From contig NZ_JALJXP010000007.1 in NCBI RefSeq assembly GCF_024170165.1, positions 186,001-250,000 on the forward strand: a stretch of DNA of 64,000 nt. Direction: 5' to 3'. Source of the stretch: Pseudomonas nitroreducens (lineage in GTDB: Bacteria; Pseudomonadota; Gammaproteobacteria; Pseudomonadales; Pseudomonadaceae). The number at the start of each line of letters is the position of its first letter. The stretch's first letter is position 1. The translations under genes and the position numbers were made by a program. Shown here in pieces: positions 39,838 through 48,732 of this stretch. Below the pieces are notes generated by a model that was not told where the DNA came from, searched no databases, and worked only from the letters and a program-made list of their open reading frames with translations.

Positions 39838-41083
39838 AACGCAGGGCCTCCGCGGGCTGGGTGCGGGCCGCACGCCAGGCCGGATACAGGGTGGCGAAGA
39901 AACTCAGGATCAGCGCGGCGCTGCACACCAGGATCACGTCCTCGCTCATCAGTTGCGAGGGCAGGTAATCGATGAAGTAGACGTCCGCGTTGAGGAACTT
40001 GTGGCCCAGCAGGCGCTCCAGCAGGGCGATGGCGGAGCTGACGTTGAGCGCCGCCAGGATGCCCAGCACGCCGCCGATGAAGGTGCCGATCACGCCGATC
40101 ACCGTGCCCTGGACCATGAACGTCGCCATGATCTGCCCCGGCGTGGCGCCCAGGGTGCGCAGGATGGCGATGTCTGCCTTCTTGTCGGTGACGACCATGA
40201 CCAGGGTGGAAATGATGTTGAACGCGGCGACCGCGACGATCAGCAGCAGCAACAGGCCGATCATGGATTTCTCCATGCGGATCGCCTGGTACAGGTTGCC
40301 GTGGCTGCGGGTCCAGTCGCGGGCGAAGTAGTCGTTGCCCTTCAGGGTGCGGGCGATTTCCCAGGCGGTGCGCGGCGCCTGGAACAGGTCGTCGAGCTTC
40401 AGGCGCAGGCCTTCGACCTGGCCTTGCTTGAGGCGGCGCATGCGCGCAGCGTCGTCGATGTGGACCATGGCGACGTAGCCGTCCAGCTCGCCGGCGCCGA
40501 CATGGAAGGTGCCGACCACGGTGAAGCGCTTCATGCGCGGGAACATGCCGGCCGGGGTGACCGAGACCTCCGGGGCGATGAAGGTGACCTTGTCGCCCAG
40601 CTTCACGCCGAGGTTCTTCGCCGCCTTGTCGCCGATGATGATGCCGAACTCGCCGGGCTTGAGGCTCTTGAGCGAACCTTCCTGGAAGAACTGGTCGATG
40701 ATCGAGACCTTGCTCTCCTCGTTCGGGTCCACGGCGTTGATCAGCACCTTCTGTACCGTGCCGCCGGCGCTGAGCAGGCCCTGCATCTGGATGAAGGGCG
40801 CGACCTCCAGCACGTTGGGGTGCTGGGTCTTGATCTGCCCGGCGATGCCCTGCCAGTCGGAAATCGGCTGGTAGGACTCGACCGTGGCGTGGGGCACCAT
40901 GCCCAGCACGCGGGTGCGCATCTCGTGGTCGAAGCCGTTCATCACCGAGAGCACCACGATCATCACCACGACACCCAGCGCGAGGCCGATCATGGAGGTG
41001 AGCGAGATGAAGGAAACGAAGTGGCTGCGGCGTTTGGCGCGTGTGTAGCGCGTTCCGATGTAGACGGAAAGGGGTCTGAACAT
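39830..41083 (-). CDS. lolC: Lipoprotein-releasing system permease LolC
   Basis: The 417-residue permease is the paralogue of LolE (same [18 protein letters not shown] start and SMIGLALGV helix). The periplasmic domain is the probable LolA-contacting part. It is the first gene of the operon. The 124-base gap to the divergent PilZ-domain gene holds its promoter. Confidence 0.94.
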   Translation of the reverse strand: MFRPLSVYIGTRYTRAKRRSHFVSFISLTSMIGLALGVVVMIVVLSVMNGFDHEMRTRVLGMVPHATVESYQPISDWQGIAGQIKTQHPNVLEVAPFIQMQGLLSAGGTVQKVLINAVDPNEESKVSIIDQFFQEGSLKSLKPGEFGIIIGDKAAKNLGVKLGDKVTFIAPEVSVTPAGMFPRMKRFTVVGTFHVGAGELDGYVAMVHIDDAARMRRLKQGQVEGLRLKLDDLFQAPRTAWEIARTLKGNDYFARDWTRSHGNLYQAIRMEKSMIGLLLLLIVAVAAFNIISTLVMVVTDKKADIAILRTLGATPGQIMATFMVQGTVIGVIGTFIGGVLGILAALNVSSAIALLERLLGHKFLNADVYFIDYLPSQLMSEDVILVCSAALILSFFATLYPAWRAARTQPAEALRYE

Positions 41084-41207
41084 GTGGGGCCGAATGAGAA
41101 GGTGAAGAGTGCGTCGGGCGTCAGTTCCATCTGGCGTGCGACTTCCGTGTGGCGAGGCCAGGCAGGCGGCCTTACACTCAGACCATCACTGCTGCCGTGG
41201 GTTCGCC

Positions 41208-41783
41208 ATGTCCACTCCAGACGCGGATGACCGCCGCGAATACTATCGTATTGAAGATACGCTCGCATTGGAATTTCGCCCGCTGCGCGAGGACGAAATC
41301 CAGTCGCAAGAAGTGCTTCAGGATGATTCCGCGCTGTTCAATCTGCTCAGCGACCTGCACCTGACCGACTTCGAGTCGCAGCACCTGCTGCGCCATATCA
41401 ACGAGCGCGACCGCCCGCTGGCCAGCTACTTGAAGGTGATGAACAAGCGCATCGACCTGATCGCCCAGGCCCTGACCCAGAGCCTGCTCAGCGAGATCGG
41501 CCCGGCGCGCAAGGTCACGCTGTCCGAAGGCGGCATCAATTTCCGCGACGCCCGGCCGCTGCCGGTCGGCCAGGACCTGGCGCTGAAGATCATCCTGCTC
41601 CCCCACGGCCTGGGGCTGCTGCTGCGCGCCAAGGTCACCCATTGCCAGCAGCAGGGCGAAGGCGACTACGAGATCGGCACCGAATTCGAGATGCTCGGCG
41701 ACGCCTCGCGTCAGTTGCTGGCCCGCCACATCCTCCAGCGCCAGGCATTGGAACGCCGGCAGGCCAAGGCCCGCGAAGAATGA
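41208..41783 (+). CDS. PilZ-domain protein (PA2989-like)
   Basis: The 191-residue protein starts at the ATG at 41208 (MSTPDADDRREYYRIEDTLA). The N-terminal RxxxR (Arg10, Arg14 in REYYR) fits c-di-GMP binding, but the second motif D/NxSxxG reads T-L-S-E-G-G, so the acidic/amide position is replaced. A helical insert separates the motifs. It corresponds to PA2989, one of the P. aeruginosa PilZ-domain proteins. It overlaps the next gene's alternative start. Confidence 0.88.
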   Translation: MSTPDADDRREYYRIEDTLALEFRPLREDEIQSQEVLQDDSALFNLLSDLHLTDFESQHLLRHINERDRPLASYLKVMNKRIDLIAQALTQSLLSEIGPARKVTLSEGGINFRDARPLPVGQDLALKIILLPHGLGLLLRAKVTHCQQQGEGDYEIGTEFEMLGDASRQLLARHILQRQALERRQAKAREE

Positions 41784-41797
41784 ACCCAGGGAAATCC

Positions 41798-42112
41798 ATG
41801 CGCCATCTGCTGCTCCTGTTGAGCCTTGTCACCCCGCTGCCACTGCTGGCGGATACCATCGAGATCCCCGTGGGCAGCCAGGGAGACCCGCACATCGTGC
41901 TGCCGGCTCGCGGCGAGAGCCAGAAGGCGGTGCTGGAACGCTTCGGCCTGCCGGACCAGGAGCACCCAGCGGTGGGCAAACCACCCATCTCGCGCTGGGA
42001 CTACCGCGAGTTCAGCGTCTATTTCGAGAGCGGAGTGGTGGTCGATGCCGTCCGCCAGCACCGTTCGCAATACCTCAAGGACCTCTCACCGACTCCCAAG
42101 GAGCCCCAGTGA
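41798..42112 (+). CDS. Small periplasmic protein of unknown function
   Basis: The 104-residue protein begins at ATG 41798 with an AGGGA site in front and has a Sec signal (MRHLLLLLSLVTPLPLLA, cleaved before or after DT). The mature part (EIPVGSQGDPHIVLP, ERFGLPDQEHPAVGKPPISRWDY) is compact and ends in SPTPKEPQ. A start at 41780 overlapping the PilZ gene by four bases is possible. Its stop overlaps the GTG of glpQ, so the three genes are coupled. I do not recognise a family beyond resemblance to small conserved Pseudomonas proteins. Confidence 0.85.
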   Translation: MRHLLLLLSLVTPLPLLADTIEIPVGSQGDPHIVLPARGESQKAVLERFGLPDQEHPAVGKPPISRWDYREFSVYFESGVVVDAVRQHRSQYLKDLSPTPKEPQ

Positions 42113-42831
42113 CTCTGATCTATGGCCATCGCGGCGCCAAAGGCGAAGCACCGGAAAACACCCTGAACAGCTTCCAGCGCTGCCTGGAGCATGGCGTGAA
42201 GCGCTGCGAACTGGACCTGCACCTGTCCCGCGACGGCGAGCTGATGGTGATCCACGACCCGACGCTCAAGCGCACCACCGGCCGGCGCGGGAAAGTCTCC
42301 GAGCAACTGGCGGACGATCTGGTGACCATGGACGCCCGCGACGGCGGTCCGGGCTGGCTGCGCCCCTGCCCTATCCCACGTCTGGCGGAACTGTTCGAGC
42401 GCTGCGAGTTCGAGCACTGGCAGCTGGAAGTGAAAAGCGCGTCGAAGGATCGTGCTGGCCGCACGGTGCAGGCAATCCACCAGCTGGTGGGCCGTTTCGG
42501 CCTGCGTGACCGGATCACCGTGACCTCGAGTTCGCGCACGGTGCTGCGCGCGCTGGAGGAGCTGGCTCCGGAACTGTCACGCGGACTGGTGGCCGAGTAC
42601 GCCTGGCTCGACCCGCTGAAGGTCGCCGCACACTATGGCTGTGATCTGCTGGCGCTGAACTGGATGCTGTGCACCCCGGAGCGCTTGCTGAAAGCGCAGA
42701 AGCAGGGGCTGCATGTGTCCGTCTGGACGGTCAACGAGCCGGCGCTGATGCGCCGGCTCGCCGATTTTGGCGTGGATAGCCTGATCACAGACTTTCCCGG
42801 TTTGGCCACTGCCACGATCGGGAATCGCTGA
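42109..42831 (+). CDS. glpQ: Glycerophosphodiester phosphodiesterase, cytosolic type
   Basis: The 240-residue GDPD TIM barrel has GHRGAKGEAPENTLNSF (catalytic histidine), CELDLHLSRDGELMVIHD (metal ligands and second histidine) and LQLEVKS-type glutamate (WQLEVKSASKD). It has no signal peptide, so it is the UgpQ/cytosolic type that hydrolyses glycerophosphodiesters to glycerol 3-phosphate. It starts with GTG overlapping the upstream stop. Confidence 0.93.
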   Translation: MTLIYGHRGAKGEAPENTLNSFQRCLEHGVKRCELDLHLSRDGELMVIHDPTLKRTTGRRGKVSEQLADDLVTMDARDGGPGWLRPCPIPRLAELFERCEFEHWQLEVKSASKDRAGRTVQAIHQLVGRFGLRDRITVTSSSRTVLRALEELAPELSRGLVAEYAWLDPLKVAAHYGCDLLALNWMLCTPERLLKAQKQGLHVSVWTVNEPALMRRLADFGVDSLITDFPGLATATIGNR

Positions 42832-42840
42832 GCAGGTTCC

Positions 42841-42869
42841 CCCCGACCGGCTCAGGCCGCCGGTCGGGG
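42841..42869. terminator. Bidirectional terminator glpQ / sth
   Basis: CCCCGACCGG / CCGGTCGGGG hairpin between the convergent glpQ and sth stop codons. Confidence 0.75.
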
Positions 42870-42873
42870 TACT

Positions 42874-44268
42874 TCAAAAAATCCGGTTCAGGCCGTCGAA
42901 CGCCGCTACGCGGTAGGCTTCGGCCATGGTCGGATAGTTGAAGGTGGTGTTGACGAAGTACTTCAGGGTGTTCAGCTCACCCGGCTGGTTCATGATCGCC
43001 TGGCCGATGTGGACGATCTCCGAGGCCTGGTCGCCGAAGCAGTGCACGCCGAGGATTTCCAGGGTGTCGCGGTGGAACAGGATCTTCAGCATGCCCACCG
43101 GCTCGTTGGAGATCTGCGCGCGGGCCATGCCCTTGAAGAAGGCCTTGCCCACTTCGTAGGGGATCTTCGCCACGGTCAGTTCCTGCTCGTTCTTGCCGAT
43201 CGAGCTGATCTCCGGAATGGTGTAGATGCCGGTCGGCACGTCGTTGACGAAGCGCCAGCCATCGTGCTCGACGATGTTGCCGGCAGCCGAGCGGCCCTGG
43301 TCGTAGGCGGCGCTGGCCAGGCTCGGCCAGCCGATCACGTCGCCGGCGGCATAGATGTTCGATACCGAGGTGCGGTAGTTCTCATCCGTCTCGATCTGGC
43401 CGCGGCTGTTGACCTTGATGCCGATGTTCTCGAGGCCCAGGCGGTCGGTGTTGCCGGTGCGGCCGTTGCACCACAGCAGGGCGTCAGCCTTGATCTTCTT
43501 GCCCGACTTCAGGTGCAGGATCACCCCGTTGTCCAGGCCTTCCACGCGCTCGTATTCCTCGTTGTGACGGATCAGCACGTTGTTGTTGCGCAGGTGGTAG
43601 CTCAGCGCATCGGAGATTTCGTCGTCGAGGAAGCTCAGCAGCTGGTCGCGGGTGTCGATCAGGTCCACCAGTACGCCCAGGCCACTGAAGATCGAGGCGT
43701 ACTCGCAGCCGATCACGCCGGCTCCGTAGATGATCAGACGGCGCGGGGTGTGGCTCAGGGACAGGATGGTGTCACTGTCATAGACGCGCGGGTGGTTGAA
43801 GTTGATGTCCGACGGCCGATACGGACGCGAACCGGTGGCGATCACGAACTGGTCGGCCACCAGGCGCTCCACGGCGCCGCTGGGGGTGACGACCTCGACT
43901 GTGCGCTCATCGACGAAGCTGGCGGTGCCGTTGAACATGTCGATGCGGTTGCGGGCGTAGTAGCCGGTGCGCGAGGACACCTGCTTGGAGATCACCCGCT
44001 CGGCGCTTTTCAGCACGTCCGGGAAGGAGAACCAGCGCGGCTCGCCGATCTGGCGGAACATCGGGTTGGTGTTGAACTCGATGATCTGCTTCACCGAGTG
44101 ACGCAGCGCCTTGGACGGGATGGTGCCCAGGTGCGTGCAGTTGCCACCGACCACGCGACGGCTGTCGACCACCGCCAGCTTGCGCCCGTACTTGGAGGCG
44201 TTCATCGCCGCCCCCTCGCCTGCCGGGCCCGTGCCGAGAATCACCACGTCGTAGTTGTAGACAGCCAT
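42874..44268 (-). CDS. sth: Soluble pyridine nucleotide transhydrogenase
   Basis: The 464-residue FAD protein starts [20 protein letters not shown]. The disulfide-type motif of related reductases is altered to [14 protein letters not shown], with Thr in place of the second cysteine, as in SthA. It exchanges reducing power between NADPH and NADH. NAD-binding ([15 protein letters not shown]) and C-terminal dimer domains are complete. Confidence 0.96.
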   Translation of the reverse strand: MAVYNYDVVILGTGPAGEGAAMNASKYGRKLAVVDSRRVVGGNCTHLGTIPSKALRHSVKQIIEFNTNPMFRQIGEPRWFSFPDVLKSAERVISKQVSSRTGYYARNRIDMFNGTASFVDERTVEVVTPSGAVERLVADQFVIATGSRPYRPSDINFNHPRVYDSDTILSLSHTPRRLIIYGAGVIGCEYASIFSGLGVLVDLIDTRDQLLSFLDDEISDALSYHLRNNNVLIRHNEEYERVEGLDNGVILHLKSGKKIKADALLWCNGRTGNTDRLGLENIGIKVNSRGQIETDENYRTSVSNIYAAGDVIGWPSLASAAYDQGRSAAGNIVEHDGWRFVNDVPTGIYTIPEISSIGKNEQELTVAKIPYEVGKAFFKGMARAQISNEPVGMLKILFHRDTLEILGVHCFGDQASEIVHIGQAIMNQPGELNTLKYFVNTTFNYPTMAEAYRVAAFDGLNRIF

Positions 44269-44478
44269 GCGTACTCCTTCAGAACAGGCCGGGACGCCCG
44301 CGTGGCGCTCCCGGCGAAGCCCCGGCACCACATGCGCCGAGGCGGATCGAAATCATTGGCGCAGCTTAGCCCTGCGGCAAAAGGCTGCACATTAGCGGTT
44401 GGTCGGCAGGTAGGCGAATTTTGCCGTCACTACATGCCATTGCCACCCAGCGGACCGTCATCATGCCCGCCGAAGCTT

Positions 44479-45498
44479 TCATTCAGGCGACGGGAACAGC
44501 GCTTCGAAGCGCGTCGTCGCGCGGGTCACGAAGCCCTCGCCCTGGCGCACGATGAAGAAGGCCGCCAGGCCATTGCGCTCGGCAAAGGTATAGCCCTCCT
44601 CCGGCCCCAGCACCATCAGCAGCGTCGACAGGCCATCGGCGCGCAGGGCCTGGGCTTCCGCCACGGTGACCGCCGCCAGCGTATGCCTGACCGGCGCGCC
44701 GGTGCGCGGGTCGAAGGTGTGCGAATAACGCTGTCCACCCTCTTCGAAGTAGTTGCGGTAGTCGCCGGAGGTGGACAGGCCGATGCCGTCCAGCGCCACC
44801 GAGCGCTCCACCTGCCGCTCGCGCTCGCCGCTGGGCACTTCCAGCGCGATGCGCCACGGCTTGCCGTCGGGCTTGTGGCCCACGGCCTTGAGTTCACCAG
44901 TGATTTCCACCAGGTAATCGGTCAGACCAAGCTCGGCCAGGCGCGTACTGACCCGGTCGACGGCATAGCCGGCGACGATGCTGTCGAAGTCCAGCTGCGC
45001 ATCGACGTCCTTGCACAGCTGATCGCCATTCAGGCGCAGATGCCGATGGCCGACGCGGGCACGCGCACGCTCCAGCGCGGCAGCATCGGGCACCTTCTCG
45101 GCGCGCGACTGCGGGCCGAAGCCCCAGAGGTTCATCAGTGGCTCGACCGTGAGGTCGAAGGCGCCGCCGCTCTGCTGCGCCAGCTGCTCGCCGTAGCGCC
45201 AGAGCGTCAGCATGTCCGCCGGCAGGGCCATGCAGGCGCCGCCTGGCAAGGCGTTGAAGCGGGACACCACGGAGTCGTCGCGGTAGGTGGAGAACTGCTC
45301 GTCCAGGCTCGCCAGTATCCCGTCGACCTCGGCCTTGAGCTTCGCCGCCTCAGGCGCCGTGCCGGTGGGCACGTACTGCACCGCGTAGCTGCTGCCCATG
45401 GTCGGCCCGCCGAAGCGCTCGACGGATTTCCCGCAGCCACTCAGGGTTGCCAGAACCAGCACGATCAACAGGCTTGCACGGGACAAGGTCATCTCCAT
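44479..45498 (-). CDS. apbE: FAD:protein FMN transferase ApbE
   Basis: The 339-residue lipoprotein has signal MEMTLSRASLLIVLVLATLSGC and an ApbE domain with TMGSSYAVQY, AKVPDAAAL-type helical region and the LDFDSIVAGYAVDRV / SHTFDPRTGAPV magnesium-binding segments. ApbE attaches FMN to threonines of flavoproteins such as NqrB, NqrC and RnfG. In P. aeruginosa the nqrFEDCBA genes lie between this gene and the permease, but here they are missing. Its substrate must therefore be encoded elsewhere. Confidence 0.93.
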   Translation of the reverse strand: MEMTLSRASLLIVLVLATLSGCGKSVERFGGPTMGSSYAVQYVPTGTAPEAAKLKAEVDGILASLDEQFSTYRDDSVVSRFNALPGGACMALPADMLTLWRYGEQLAQQSGGAFDLTVEPLMNLWGFGPQSRAEKVPDAAALERARARVGHRHLRLNGDQLCKDVDAQLDFDSIVAGYAVDRVSTRLAELGLTDYLVEITGELKAVGHKPDGKPWRIALEVPSGERERQVERSVALDGIGLSTSGDYRNYFEEGGQRYSHTFDPRTGAPVRHTLAAVTVAEAQALRADGLSTLLMVLGPEEGYTFAERNGLAAFFIVRQGEGFVTRATTRFEALFPSPE

Positions 45499-45585
45499 CA
45501 GCCGCCAGACGCGCGGCGCCGGGCATTCTACCGCAAGCACCCGGCGCCACTGTTGCCGCTCTGGCAAAGGTGCGTTACCAAAAGA

Positions 45586-45609
45586 AAACGGGAGCCGAAG
45601 CTCCCGTTT
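45586..45609. terminator. Terminator between aroP and apbE
   Basis: AAACGGGAGC / GCTCCCGTTT with a CGAA loop; the stem is identical to the one at 47084-47109 on the other side of aroP. Confidence 0.85.
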
Positions 45610-45619
45610 CTCAACCGGT

Positions 45620-47017
45620 TCAGGCGTTGGCCTTGCCCGGGGACTTGCGCTTGAACAGGTAGCACACACCCATCAGCACGATCCACACCGGGATCGCGTA
45701 CACCGACACGTCGATGCCCGGGATCTGCAGCATGATGCCGAGGATGAACACCACGAAGGCCAGGCACAGCCAGTTGCCGTAGGGGTACCACAGCGCGCGG
45801 AAGAACGGCTGCACACCCTTGGCGACCATGGCCTTGCGGAACTTCATGTGGGCCAGGCTGATCATCGCCCAGTTGATCACCAGGGCGGCGACCACCAGGG
45901 ACATCAGCAGCTCCAGCGCCTGGTGCGGGATCACATAGTTGACCACCACGCAGGCCAGGGTGATGAAGGCCGAGACGCCGATGGCCAGCATCGGCACACC
46001 GCGGTCATCGACCTTGGCGAAGGCGCGCGGGGCATCGCCCTGCTCGGCCAGACCGAAGAGCATGCGGCTGTTGCAGTACACGCAGCTGTTGTAGACCGAC
46101 AGCGCGGCAGTCAGCACCACGAAGTTCAGGATGTGGGCCGCGTACTCGCTGCCCAGCAGCGAGAAGACCTTCACGAACGGGCTGCCGCTGTAGGGGTCGC
46201 CGGCGCTGTTGATGCTCTGCAGCAGGGCATCCCAGGGGTACAGCGAGAGCAGCACGGCCAGGGCGCCGATGTAGAAGATCAGGATCCGGTAGATGACCTG
46301 GTTGATCGCCTTGGGGATGACCTTCTTCGGCTCGGAGGCTTCGGCGGCGGTGATACCTACCAGCTCCAGGCCGCCGAAGGAGAACATGATGATCGCCAGG
46401 ACCATCACCAGACCCTTCCAGCCGTTGGGGAAGAAGCCGCCATGAGCCCACAGGTTGCTCACCGAAGCCTGCGGGCCGCCGTTGCCGCTGGCCAGCAGCC
46501 AGACACCGAGCAGGATCATGCCGATGATGGCGACGACCTTGATGATCGCGAACCAGAACTCGGTCTCGCCGAAGGCCTTCACGTTGAACAGGTTGATGGC
46601 GTTGATCAGAACGAAGAACACCGCTGCCGTCGCCCAGGTCGGGAAGTCCGGCCACCAGAACTGGATGTACTTGCCGACCGCGGTCAGCTCCGACATGCCC
46701 ACCAGGATGTACAGCACCCAGTAGTTCCAGCCCGACATGAAGCCGGCGAAACCGCCCCAGTACTTGTGCGCGAAGTGGCTGAAGGAACCGGCGACGGGCT
46801 CCTCGACGATCATCTCGCCGAGCTGGCGCATGATCAGGAAGGCGATGAAACCACCGATGGCGTAGCCGAGGATCATCGACGGGCCGGCGGATTGCAGGAC
46901 CCCGGCAGAGCCGAGGAACAGGCCGGTACCGATGGCGCCGCCGAGGGCGATCAGCTGGATGTGGCGGTTCTTCAGACCGCGCTTCAGCTCGCCTTCATGC
47001 AGATGTTGTCCATCCAT
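45620..47017 (-). CDS. aroP: Aromatic amino-acid permease AroP
   Basis: The 465-residue permease has about 12 transmembrane segments and the amino-acid permease motif LIALGGAIGTGLFLGSA near residue 24. It belongs to the AroP/ProY/LysP group of proton symporters, and the neighbourhood matches aroP1 (PA3000). The substrate, probably phenylalanine, tyrosine and tryptophan, is inferred from position and family. Flanking terminators isolate it as a single-gene unit. Confidence 0.88.
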   Translation of the reverse strand: MDGQHLHEGELKRGLKNRHIQLIALGGAIGTGLFLGSAGVLQSAGPSMILGYAIGGFIAFLIMRQLGEMIVEEPVAGSFSHFAHKYWGGFAGFMSGWNYWVLYILVGMSELTAVGKYIQFWWPDFPTWATAAVFFVLINAINLFNVKAFGETEFWFAIIKVVAIIGMILLGVWLLASGNGGPQASVSNLWAHGGFFPNGWKGLVMVLAIIMFSFGGLELVGITAAEASEPKKVIPKAINQVIYRILIFYIGALAVLLSLYPWDALLQSINSAGDPYSGSPFVKVFSLLGSEYAAHILNFVVLTAALSVYNSCVYCNSRMLFGLAEQGDAPRAFAKVDDRGVPMLAIGVSAFITLACVVVNYVIPHQALELLMSLVVAALVINWAMISLAHMKFRKAMVAKGVQPFFRALWYPYGNWLCLAFVVFILGIMLQIPGIDVSVYAIPVWIVLMGVCYLFKRKSPGKANA

Positions 47018-47083
47018 TTGAAGTCTTTCCAGGTTCGGGAATTGGCAGATTTTATTGATGATTATGCTGGAGCCAGTAACGAA

Positions 47084-47109
47084 AAACGGGAGCCCGAGAG
47101 CTCCCGTTT
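47084..47109. terminator. Terminator of the GAPDH gene
   Basis: AAACGGGAGC / GCTCCCGTTT with a CCGAGA loop, directly after the GAPDH stop codon and upstream of the aroP start. Confidence 0.8.
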
Positions 47110-47125
47110 ATCTAGACCGCCTGGA

Positions 47126-48574
47126 TCAGCGCGGGAAAGCCGGCGGGTTCACGCCAGCCATGTCTTCCATCACGCGGACGACCTGGCAGCTGTAGCCGAA
47201 TTCGTTGTCGTACCAGACGTAGAGGACGACGCGGTTGTCGTTGGCGATGGTCGCCTCGGCATCCACGACGCCCGCATGGCGGGAGCCGACGAAGTCGGTG
47301 GACACCACTTCCTGGGACGACACGAAGTCGATCTGCTTCTGCAGGTCCGAGTGCATGGCCATCTGGCGCAGGTACTCGTTGATCTCTTCGCGGTTGGTGG
47401 CCTTTTCCAGGTTCAGGTTCAGGATGGCCATGGAGACGTTCGGCGTCGGAACACGGATGGCGTTGCCGGTCAGCTTGCCTTTGAGAACCGGCAGAGCCTT
47501 GGCAGCAGCGGTAGCGGCGCCAGTCTCGGTGATCACCATGTTCAGCGGCGCGGCGCGGCCACGACGGCTGCCCTTGTGGAAGTTGTCGATCAGGTTCTGG
47601 TCGTTGGTGAACGAGTGAACGGTTTCGACGTGGCCGTTGACGATGCCGTACTGGTCGTTCACAGCCTTGAGCACCGGCACGATGGCGTTGGTGGTGCAGG
47701 AAGCGGCGGAAACGATCTTGTCGTCAGCGGTGATGTCGCCATGGTTGATGCCGTGGACGACGTTCTTCAGGGCACCCTTGCCCGGAGCGGTCAGGATCAC
47801 GCGGTCGATACCCGGGCACTTCAGGTGCTGGCCCAGGCCTTCGGCGTCACGCCACTTGCCGGTGTTGTCGACCAGCAGGGCTTTCTTGATGCCGTACTGG
47901 GTGTAGTCGATCGACGCCGGGTCGTTGGAGTAGATCACCTGGATCAGGTTGCCGTTGGCGGTGATGGTGTTGTGTTCTTCGTCGATGGTGATGGTGCCAT
48001 CGAACGGACCATGCACGGAGTCACGACGCAGCAGGCTGGCGCGCTTGACCAGGTCGTTCTCGGCGCCCTTGCGGACGACGATGGCGCGCAGGCGCAGGCC
48101 GTCGCCGCCACCGGTCTTCTCGATGAGGATGCGCGCCAGCAGGCGGCCGATACGACCGAAACCGTACAGGACCACGTCGGTGCCTTCGCGGGCGCCGCCG
48201 TTCTGCTTGCCGACCACGTCGGCCAGCTCGTCCTTGGTGAACAGCTCGATGCTGCGGCCGTTACCTTCGGTCTTGAACTTGGCAACCATCTTGCCCAGGT
48301 CTACCGAGGCTGCGCCCAGCTTGAGCTCGCTCATCGCCTTGAGGATCGGGAAAGTGTCGTGAACCGACAACCCGCCTTCTTCGGCCAGGCGGTGACGGGC
48401 GAAACGGTGCGCTTTGAGGATCGCGATCACCGAACGGTTGATCAGGCCACGGCCGTAGATCGAGGTCACCACGTTGTTGTTACGGTACAGCTGACCGATC
48501 AGCGGAATCATGGCTTCCGCGAGGGCTTCACGATCGATCCACTCACCGAGACACTGGTCGGGCTTCTGGGTCAC
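47126..48574 (-). CDS. Glyceraldehyde-3-phosphate dehydrogenase, N-terminally extended form
   Basis: The product is about 482 residues, some 140 longer than a typical GAPDH. The extra N-terminal part (TQKPDQCLGEWIDREALAEA) precedes a standard NAD domain (LYGFGRIGRLLARIL), catalytic SAASCTTNAIVPVL and C-terminal YDNEFGYSCQVVRVM. GTG 48574 is preferred because GGAAGG lies eight bases upstream; ATG 48592 has no ribosome-binding site. It corresponds to PA3001. It is divergent from mfd. The role of the extension is not known to me. Confidence 0.92.
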   Translation of the reverse strand: MTQKPDQCLGEWIDREALAEAMIPLIGQLYRNNNVVTSIYGRGLINRSVIAILKAHRFARHRLAEEGGLSVHDTFPILKAMSELKLGAASVDLGKMVAKFKTEGNGRSIELFTKDELADVVGKQNGGAREGTDVVLYGFGRIGRLLARILIEKTGGGDGLRLRAIVVRKGAENDLVKRASLLRRDSVHGPFDGTITIDEEHNTITANGNLIQVIYSNDPASIDYTQYGIKKALLVDNTGKWRDAEGLGQHLKCPGIDRVILTAPGKGALKNVVHGINHGDITADDKIVSAASCTTNAIVPVLKAVNDQYGIVNGHVETVHSFTNDQNLIDNFHKGSRRGRAAPLNMVITETGAATAAAKALPVLKGKLTGNAIRVPTPNVSMAILNLNLEKATNREEINEYLRQMAMHSDLQKQIDFVSSQEVVSTDFVGSRHAGVVDAEATIANDNRVVLYVWYDNEFGYSCQVVRVMEDMAGVNPPAFPR

Positions 48575-48732
48575 GGGCAATACCTTCCACATGTAGGAGA
48601 AGAAAAAAGGGGCTACATTATGACGGCGTGAACAATCGCCGGCAATCCGCAGCGGTCGTATGACTGACATCCGTCAATCGGGATAGTTACAATCCCCCGG
48701 GTCAAATCCCTCGACCGGAGCCACGACTGCCC

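Noticed and set aside
43009..45654. Plus-strand open frame of 881 codons across sth and apbE
   Set aside because: Runs over two good genes and the gap between them; no domain is visible.
45398..48631. Plus-strand open frame of 1077 codons over aroP and GAPDH
   Set aside because: Antisense shadow of two recognisable proteins; His/Asp/Val/Gln-rich low-quality sequence without motifs.
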